DNA of 11,824 bases. Origin: Spirochaetia bacterium (lineage in GTDB: Bacteria > Spirochaetota > Spirochaetia > Treponematales > Breznakiellaceae). The stretch covers positions 1 to 11,824 of the forward strand of contig BOAV01000076.1 of the NCBI GenBank assembly GCA_026002045.1. The letters are read 5' to 3'. How positions within the stretch are numbered: position 1 is the stretch's first letter; each line of letters begins with the position of its first letter. Under the pieces are notes generated by a model, which was given only the letters and a program-made list of their open reading frames with translations, had not been told where the DNA came from and searched no databases. The translations under genes and the position numbers were made by a program. Below, piece by piece: positions 7,077-11,824 of the stretch.

Positions 7077-8781
7077 CATCGTCCTCGCCGCCGTCCATCT
7101 TGAAGAAGGCCCCGAGGCGGTTCCCCTGGGCACGGCCTGCGTCGCCTCCGCTTTGAAGGCAGCCGTTGCAAGCTCTGGCCCCGACATTTCGGTTGTCCTG
7201 GTTGAAACTTTCGCTGTCGAAGGGGCCGCTGCTTTAATCAAAAAAATATTTGCCAAAACACTTAGTGATACTATTGATGCGCCCGATACCATTAATGCTA
7301 TCGGTTTTTCCCTTTACAGTTGGAACCGGGATATCTGTCTTGAGGCGGCGGCGCAGATCCGCCGGGATCGCCCGGACATTTTTCTTTTTTGCGGCGGACC
7401 CGAAGTGACCGCCCTCCCCGATGGCTTGCATACATCCCAGGGCGGCCCCTTTGATGCGGTTATCCGGGGTGAAGGTGAACTTGCGATGGTGGAACTTATC
7501 GGCTGTCATTTTTTTTATGAACCGGCCGCTTCGCCAGCACCGGGGACCGGGCCTGTTACGGGGACAGAGCCGCCTGCGGTCTTGAGCGAAGCGGAACTTG
7601 CATCACTGCCGTCACCCTGGCTGGACGGGACCCTTACCGTGCGGAATAGGCCGGGCATACTCTGGGAACTGGCACGGGGCTGTCCTTATGCCTGCGCTTA
7701 CTGTTACGAATCGAAAGGCAATAAGCGTGTCCGCTACATTTCAGAGGATCGGCTGCAAAAGGAGTTAAAATTTTTTGTTAAAGAAAGTGCTGCCGACAAA
7801 GGAACCGGGGGGGCCTACGTTTTTGTATTGGACCCAACCTTCAATACCGATAACCGACGGGCCATTCGTATTCTGGACATGATCATCAACAGTAATACTG
7901 TGTCGCAGGGTATTCACTGGCACTTTGAGGTGCGGGGAGAACTCCTTACCCGCGAACAGGCCCGGCGTTTTGCCCGGCTCGGGGCATCCCTCCAGATCGG
8001 GCTCCAGACCGCCGACCCAAAGGTGTCGGCTTTGATAAACCGCAGCCTTGAGCGGGGGAAATTTGCCTCAAAAATAAATCTCCTCAACGAAGAGGGGGTG
8101 AGCTTCGGCCTGGATCTGATCTATGGCCTTCCCGGCGATACCCTCGCCGGTTACCGGAAGAGCCTGGACTTTGCGCTTTCACTGTACCCCAATAACCTTG
8201 ACCTCTTCCGCCTGTCGGTGCTCCCCGGTACTATCCTGTTTGAAAAGATGGCGGAATACGGTTTAAAGACCGAAGGAAAAGCGCCTTATATGGTGATATC
8301 AACGCCGGAATTCTCCGCCGTTGATCTCGCAAAAGCAGAAAAACTGTCAGAGGGAACAGATATTTTTTACAACCGGGGCCGGGCGGTGGCCTGGTTTAAT
8401 CAGGTTCTCTATCCTTTAGGGATGCGGTCATCGGTCTTTCTGAATGAATTTGCTGTATGGCTAAATGAAAGGGGAGTGTCTGGTGTTAGTAATTCTGTCG
8501 AGATAGAAAAACTCCAGCTTGCCTTTCTTGAAAAAATCTACAGGCGGACAAAAAAGGAAAAGCTTATTCCGGTGCTACGCGACATCGTCCGGTATCACGG
8601 GGCATGGGGCCGGGCATTGGCGGAGGGGCTTTCTTCGGAGATCCATTTTAACTATGAGCCGGAAGCAGTATTAAGCGAAGACGCCATGGATATTGAAAGT
8701 TTTGCCGCCATGGTTAAACCACGGCCTACACGGAAACGGATGACGCCGGGACCTGATGGGCCGCAGCTTCTGGCAGAATAG
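7042..8781 (+). CDS. Radical SAM protein with N-terminal cobalamin-binding-like domain (DUF4080-like)
   Basis: About 579 residues. The N-terminal 150 or so form a Rossmann-like domain (NIVLAAVHLEEGPEAVPLG; then GFSLYSWN, FCGGPEVTALPD and VIRGEGE), as in B12-binding radical SAM proteins. The canonical DxHxxG cobalamin motif is not seen, so cobalamin may bind without a lower histidine ligand or not at all. The radical SAM core carries C214-x3-C218-x2-C221 in ARGCPYACAYCYE, then EVRGELL, IGLQTADP and DLIYGLPGDT, typical of the TIM barrel. A C-terminal alpha-helical domain resembles DUF4080. A low-complexity linker rich in P, G and T (about 165-185) joins the halves. Only TTG starts fit (7042, or 7051 three codons later); both lie inside the preceding gene and lack a clear ribosome binding site, so translation should depend on coupling. 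The substrate is unknown; a methyl transfer or rearrangement linked to the two upstream PLP enzymes is a guess. Confidence 0.82.
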   Translation: MTNLKNAKSRLNIVLAAVHLEEGPEAVPLGTACVASALKAAVASSGPDISVVLVETFAVEGAAALIKKIFAKTLSDTIDAPDTINAIGFSLYSWNRDICLEAAAQIRRDRPDIFLFCGGPEVTALPDGLHTSQGGPFDAVIRGEGELAMVELIGCHFFYEPAASPAPGTGPVTGTEPPAVLSEAELASLPSPWLDGTLTVRNRPGILWELARGCPYACAYCYESKGNKRVRYISEDRLQKELKFFVKESAADKGTGGAYVFVLDPTFNTDNRRAIRILDMIINSNTVSQGIHWHFEVRGELLTREQARRFARLGASLQIGLQTADPKVSALINRSLERGKFASKINLLNEEGVSFGLDLIYGLPGDTLAGYRKSLDFALSLYPNNLDLFRLSVLPGTILFEKMAEYGLKTEGKAPYMVISTPEFSAVDLAKAEKLSEGTDIFYNRGRAVAWFNQVLYPLGMRSSVFLNEFAVWLNERGVSGVSNSVEIEKLQLAFLEKIYRRTKKEKLIPVLRDIVRYHGAWGRALAEGLSSEIHFNYEPEAVLSEDAMDIESFAAMVKPRPTRKRMTPGPDGPQLLAE

Positions 8782-8783
8782 TA

Positions 8784-9914
8784 TTACTTTTTCTTTTTTT
8801 GCGGTGGTTCCGGCAGGAGGGTATAGATATTGTTTCTTGCCGACTTGAAGAGGGCGGAAATGGTTTGGGAAATAATGTCACGGGTGGAATCGTCAATGTC
8901 TTTATAGGTTTGGATCATGAGGCCGACGTTTTTGAACCACTTGGTGGTAAGATCCGGCAAAGATTTTGCATCCGTAGAACTGAGGATGTCGTAGAGGGCG
9001 TCGGTAAAGCGCTGCCGCTGTTCCCTGTTCATGCCGCCGATCCATTCCTTTAAGGTACGGTCAACGAAATGGCTTTCCTGGGTCCTCGTCTCCAGCCGGA
9101 TCACATCATTATGGCTGACTTCCCAGGAATAGACATCGTGCTGCATGATGCCGGTCTGGGTGCTCTTAACCACGGTGTAATCATCATCGTGCTCAAAGAG
9201 CATACCGATGATCGAAGACTGGGGAACAAAGGCATGGATTTTTTCTTTGATGGCCCGGTAACCGGGACTGAGGATCACCTCCCGGTTAAACCCCGGCGCG
9301 TCATTGCTGTATATGGCAGTAATGCGGGGCCGGATTTTTTTATTACAGAAGGCGGCGGCGTAGACCGCGAGGTTTCCTCCCTTGGAATGTCCCCCGAGCC
9401 GCAGGCTGCCCCGAATACGTCCCGCCATTTTTTCAAGATAACTCACCGCTTCCAACTGGGCCGGTATCGCAGTGCTGAAACTCATGTTGAAATCCTCTTT
9501 CCATCCCACCAGGGTATTATCGGTGCCCCGATATGCGATAAGGGAAGAACCATCGCCGGTCATAATGGTGAGGGCGGAAAACTGTTTCTCCTGTTTAAGA
9601 TCGATTTGATTCACATAAGCTGCAAGTTTCAGGCGCTTGTACCGCTCGCAGGCGCCAAGTGCGCCAAGCAGATCGGGGTCTTCCCTGCATATCAAGACAT
9701 CATCAAAGGCTTTGGGTTTACGTTTTAGAACTGCGGCGATCCTTCTCGCCGCCTCGGCAATGGTGATGGTGTTTTTTTCGTCCGGGGACGGGACGATACC
9801 GTCAAAGGGAAGATAGGAAAGATGGGTAAGGATGATATTATCCGCCGGGTTAAAAGGCGCCTGGCTGAAACTTAAATCTCCCCGCCATATTATGTAATCG
9901 AAAATATTTGCCAT
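8784..9914 (-). CDS. DUF2974-type alpha/beta hydrolase (lipase-like)
   Basis: A 376-residue protein of the Mbeg1-like DUF2974 family, related to class 3 lipases. The nucleophile elbow GGHSKGGN places the catalytic serine at S177. The segment AYRGTDNTLVGWKEDF (127-142) matches the oxyanion-side stretch of the family, and SNDAPGF (203-209) supplies the probable acid (D205). The catalytic histidine is probably in the later HDV or SHNDVIR segment. No signal peptide is seen, so it is cytosolic. The natural substrate is unknown for the family. The C-terminus is PPQKKKK. The ATG at 9914 has no ribosome binding site, while a -10 box sits only about 7 nt upstream, which points to a leaderless transcript. 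It converges on the radical SAM gene with only 2 nt between the stops. Confidence 0.85.
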   Translation of the reverse strand: MANIFDYIIWRGDLSFSQAPFNPADNIILTHLSYLPFDGIVPSPDEKNTITIAEAARRIAAVLKRKPKAFDDVLICREDPDLLGALGACERYKRLKLAAYVNQIDLKQEKQFSALTIMTGDGSSLIAYRGTDNTLVGWKEDFNMSFSTAIPAQLEAVSYLEKMAGRIRGSLRLGGHSKGGNLAVYAAAFCNKKIRPRITAIYSNDAPGFNREVILSPGYRAIKEKIHAFVPQSSIIGMLFEHDDDYTVVKSTQTGIMQHDVYSWEVSHNDVIRLETRTQESHFVDRTLKEWIGGMNREQRQRFTDALYDILSSTDAKSLPDLTTKWFKNVGLMIQTYKDIDDSTRDIISQTISALFKSARNNIYTLLPEPPQKKKK

Positions 9915-9920
9915 GCTTTA

Positions 9921-9949
9921 AATATAGTAAGAAACGGGGCAGAAAACAA
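9921..9949 (-). promoter_or_regulatory. Promoter of the DUF2974 gene, probably leaderless
   Basis: On the minus strand TTGTTT (9949-9944), a 17-nt spacer and TATATT (9926-9921) lie directly before the ATG at 9914. A start 7 nt past the -10 would fall on the A of the ATG. No AGGAG-like sequence lies between the two. Confidence 0.45.
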
Positions 9950-10054
9950 GGATAAACTGCTTTCCCGGAAGGGACGCACGGCCCGCCTCAAAGGCGCTTC
10001 TTCCGCCGATGATGCACATAGCCTGCGTCCATTGCCGGTAGTCCCGGCGCTCTT

Positions 10055-10085
10055 GTTACCGGTGGGTATCCACGGTCCTTTTTAA
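10055..10085 (+). terminator. Possible hairpin followed by a short T run
   Basis: The plus strand reads ACCGGTGG-GTAT-CCACGGT, an imperfect stem with one bulge, followed by CCTTTTTAAT. It could end stray plus-strand transcription entering the AT-rich lipoprotein gene from its 3' side. No plus-strand gene lies directly upstream, so the role is uncertain. Confidence 0.25.
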
Positions 10086-10615
10086 TATTTTAACAATAAT
10101 CGACCAAATGAAATAAATCTTGGATCAGTTATCAAATAACTTCTTTGATTTACTCCATTAATTCCATCTTCTTCTTTTAATGTTGCATCTATAAAATCTA
10201 TATTTGTATTATCCATTATAACAAAAATACTCATATGTGTTGGAGGTATATTTTTATCTTCTCCCATGAATATTAAATCCCCGGGTCTTGGATCATTAAT
10301 TTTAATTGTCCATTCATTATAAAAATTAATTACAGCGGCATCTTCAAATAATAATGAATATTTGGTCCCGGCTATTGCATATTTAAAACAATTTACAATT
10401 AATCCAGAACAATCCATTTTTATTATTCCATCTTTTTCGAGAAAATCTTGCCCTCCCCATTCATATTTTGTATCCTTTTCTACATATTTTTTTGCATAAT
10501 AAACAACCTTTTCACCTATATCCCTTGGACATTCTATTTCATTTTGAATATCCAAACTTGTTGAACATGAAGTTACGATTATAACCATTAGGGCGAATGA
10601 GATTATCCTAGGCAT
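10082..10615 (-). CDS. NlpC/P60-type peptidoglycan hydrolase, putative lipoprotein, AT-rich
   Basis: About 177 residues from ATG 10615. A short signal peptide (MPRIISFALMVIIVTSC) ends in the lipobox VTSC, so C17 should be lipidated and the protein envelope-anchored. The NlpC/P60 fold is indicated by YAKKYVEKDTKYEWGG (40-55), the nucleophile motif MDCSGLIV (C69), PRPGDLIF (109-116) and THMSIFV (catalytic H127). The third polar residue of the triad is not certain; D143 in FIDAT is near the expected place. The family cleaves the D-glutamyl to diamino acid bond or related amide bonds in cell-wall peptides. Another ATG lies 24 nt upstream (10639), but a promoter-like TTGACA-N18-TAAATT spans that interval, which favours 10615. 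Base and codon use (AAT, ATA, TTT, AAA) differ sharply from both flanking genes, which strongly suggests acquisition from an AT-rich source. Confidence 0.78.
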   Translation of the reverse strand: MPRIISFALMVIIVTSCSTSLDIQNEIECPRDIGEKVVYYAKKYVEKDTKYEWGGQDFLEKDGIIKMDCSGLIVNCFKYAIAGTKYSLLFEDAAVINFYNEWTIKINDPRPGDLIFMGEDKNIPPTHMSIFVIMDNTNIDFIDATLKEEDGINGVNQRSYLITDPRFISFGRLLLKY

Positions 10616-10622
10616 TATTACT

Positions 10623-10652
10623 AATTTACAATAGGTCATATTATTTTGTCAA
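10623..10652 (-). promoter_or_regulatory. Possible promoter of the NlpC/P60 lipoprotein gene
   Basis: On the minus strand TTGACA (10652-10647), an 18-nt spacer and TAAATT (10628-10623) precede the ATG at 10615. The start would be at about 10616, so the transcript would be nearly leaderless. No ribosome binding site is visible before either candidate ATG. Confidence 0.4.
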
Positions 10653-10669
10653 TATGTCTAACCAATTTA

Positions 10670-10700
10670 CAGGATAAACGCAAAGAATGCGTTTATCCTG
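10670..10700. repeat. Perfect 13-bp inverted repeat with 5-nt loop
   Basis: CAGGATAAACGCA (10670-10682), loop AAGAA, TGCGTTTATCCTG (10688-10700). The arms match at all 13 positions. There is no T run on either side, so it is not a standard intrinsic terminator. It lies between the divergent lipoprotein and polB promoters and at the edge of the AT-rich island. Confidence 0.85.
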
Positions 10701-10712
10701 CCCCCGAAATGC

Positions 10713-10741
10713 TTGCATTTGAGCCGCAAGGATAATATACT
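10713..10741 (+). promoter_or_regulatory. Probable polB promoter
   Basis: TTGCAT (10713-10718), a 17-nt spacer and TATACT (10736-10741) give a start near 10748. The leader is about 34 nt and ends in AGGGAG (10771-10776), 5 nt before the ATG. Inverted AGGATA/TATCCT copies lie on either side of the -10. Confidence 0.5.
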
Positions 10742-10781
10742 CCATATAAGTAAGGAATATCCTGTAATTTAGGGAGCCGCC

Positions 10782-11824
10782 ATGGTCGCCGGTGAAACCA
10801 CTCCGGTCCCGGTTTTCCGGGGATTCCTCGTCCACGCCTATGCGGATATGCGCAAAAACCGGCTCTATTTTTTGGGCCGCCTTGAGGATGGCCGATCCTT
10901 TGCCGTGGTGGAATCGGTCCTCCATCCCTCTTTCCATGTGTACGAAAAGGATCTTGAGCGCTGCGCCCACCTGCTTTCTTCTATAAAATACGAAGTTAAA
11001 CCAGCCCGGCTGGAATCCTTCGCCGGAAAAGAAACGCTGTCCCTGCTTGAGTTTTCCCGTATCGGCGATCGGACCGCCGCCTTTAACAATCTGGCCCGCG
11101 GGGGTATTTCCGGTCCCGATGGGGATATGAAGATCCCCGATGCCTTCCTTACGGATCGCCGGATCCGGCTCTGGATGGAAATCCGGGGCCCCTCCCGTCC
11201 GGGCCGCCTGGTGGACCTGGTGTTCCCCGAACCGGACTTAGTACCGGTCTCCGATGCTGAAAGGGCCGGGGCGGTCCCGCCTTTGCGAATCGCCTCCATC
11301 GACATTGAAACCGATACCGAAAAGGGGACCATCCGCGCCATCGGCGTTTCCTGGGCCGAGGCCCGGTCTCTCGCCGGGGATACATCGGCATTCGGCGGCC
11401 TGGTGCGGGTATTGGGAACCGGCGAAGTTCCGTCTCCGGCGCATCCGAATCAAGTTCTGACCCCGGCGCCACTGGTCTTCCATCCCGATGAGCCTTCCCT
11501 CCTCCGGGCCTTTATCGACGATATCCGGACCGGGGACCCCGATGTGCTCACGGGCTGGAATTTTTTGGACTTTGACTTCAAGCACATCGCTGAACGCTGC
11601 GCCGTTTTGGGCATACCCTTTGCCATTGGGCGGTCCGGGGAGGATGCAAAATTTTTCTCAGGCGACGCCGGGGATGGGGGGCGCTGGGGAAGCCGCAGGT
11701 CTGCGGTGGCCCTGGTGCCGGGGCGGCAGGTGATCGACGCCCTGCGGGTGGTCCGCGCCGGCGGGCGGGGCCTCGTGGCCCAGGGCGAAGGGGGGCAGTT
11801 TTCCGATTTTTCCCTGGAGTCGGT
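10782..11824 (+). CDS. polB: Family B DNA polymerase (DNA polymerase II-like), N-terminal part
   Basis: 347 codons are visible before the right edge cuts the gene. The N-terminal domain (FRGFLVHAYADMRKNRLYFL onward) is followed by the 3'-5' exonuclease domain. Exo I is ASIDIETD with D174 and E176; Exo II is GWNFLDFDFKHI with N260 and D265. Both proofreading motifs look intact. The palm and polymerase motifs (DxxSLYPS, YGDTDS) would lie outside the window. The closest familiar family is bacterial DNA polymerase II, a repair and translesion or restart polymerase of about 780 residues. ATG 10782 is supported by AGGGAG 5 nt upstream. A GC-rich, proline-rich insertion (about 215-240) sits between Exo I and Exo II. 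The symbol is by family resemblance; a plasmid- or phage-type family B polymerase is a less likely alternative. Confidence 0.85.
   Translation, partial: MVAGETTPVPVFRGFLVHAYADMRKNRLYFLGRLEDGRSFAVVESVLHPSFHVYEKDLERCAHLLSSIKYEVKPARLESFAGKETLSLLEFSRIGDRTAAFNNLARGGISGPDGDMKIPDAFLTDRRIRLWMEIRGPSRPGRLVDLVFPEPDLVPVSDAERAGAVPPLRIASIDIETDTEKGTIRAIGVSWAEARSLAGDTSAFGGLVRVLGTGEVPSPAHPNQVLTPAPLVFHPDEPSLLRAFIDDIRTGDPDVLTGWNFLDFDFKHIAERCAVLGIPFAIGRSGEDAKFFSGDAGDGGRWGSRRSAVALVPGRQVIDALRVVRAGGRGLVAQGEGGQFSDFSLES

Noticed and set aside
9069..9728. Plus-strand 219-codon open frame
   Set aside because: Antisense to the DUF2974 gene, which has a full catalytic motif set; no motifs in the plus-strand product.
9915..10081. 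GC-rich stretch between the DUF2974 and lipoprotein genes, with a short minus-strand open frame
   Set aside because: The frame (about 15 codons from its only ATG, ending near 9988) is too short and has no ribosome binding site. Nothing else in the stretch is firmly supported apart from the promoter at 9921-9949 and the weak hairpin at 10055-10085.
1..11824. tRNA, rRNA, CRISPR array, complete transposase or origin
   Set aside because: No cloverleaf, regularly spaced repeats, transposase motifs (DDE, HUH) or iteron clusters were found by eye on either strand.

Overview
The window reads as a chromosomal segment of an anaerobic spirochaete, most likely a termite-gut type Treponema. This is inferred from three things: a Treponema-style lipoprotein leader (lipobox followed by CDNGGGGG), moderate-to-high GC coding sequence, and a nitrogenase-like gene pair next to a bacterial-type dimeric glycyl-tRNA synthetase. 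No rRNA, tRNA, CRISPR array or intact insertion sequence was seen. All calls come from reading the sequence; no database search was run.

Left part (1-1650, minus strand): a NifH-like iron protein and the start of a nitrogenase component 1-like protein, joined by an ATGA overlap. They sit behind a near-consensus promoter (TTGACA-N17-TAATAT) surrounded by three copies of the octamer TATGTTAG. The component 1 gene runs off the window. The pair is not classical NifH/NifD and its substrate is unknown.

Region 1650-2775 holds broken genes: a Zn-ribbon-like tail and a truncated lipoprotein leader (minus), a frameshifted remnant resembling a polyvalent-protein-associated (LPD3-like) domain (plus), and a LuxR-type helix-turn-helix fragment (minus) that lies in frame behind the glycyl-tRNA synthetase stop codon.

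Centre (2776-8781): glycyl-tRNA synthetase on the minus strand is divergent from a tight plus-strand operon of three genes. These are a fold-type II PLP enzyme (cysteine synthase-like), a threonine synthase-like PLP enzyme with an N-terminal zinc ribbon, and a radical SAM protein with an N-terminal cobalamin-binding-like domain. The genes are separated by 1 nt or overlap, so they are probably co-translated and may share a pathway.

Right part (8784-11824): a DUF2974-type alpha/beta hydrolase (minus) converges on the operon with a 2-nt gap. An AT-rich island follows with one NlpC/P60-type lipoprotein (minus), probably acquired. The last gene is the 5' part of a family B DNA polymerase (polB-like, plus). 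The interval between the lipoprotein and polB carries a perfect 13-bp inverted repeat and four copies of AGGATA in alternating orientation around the polB promoter.
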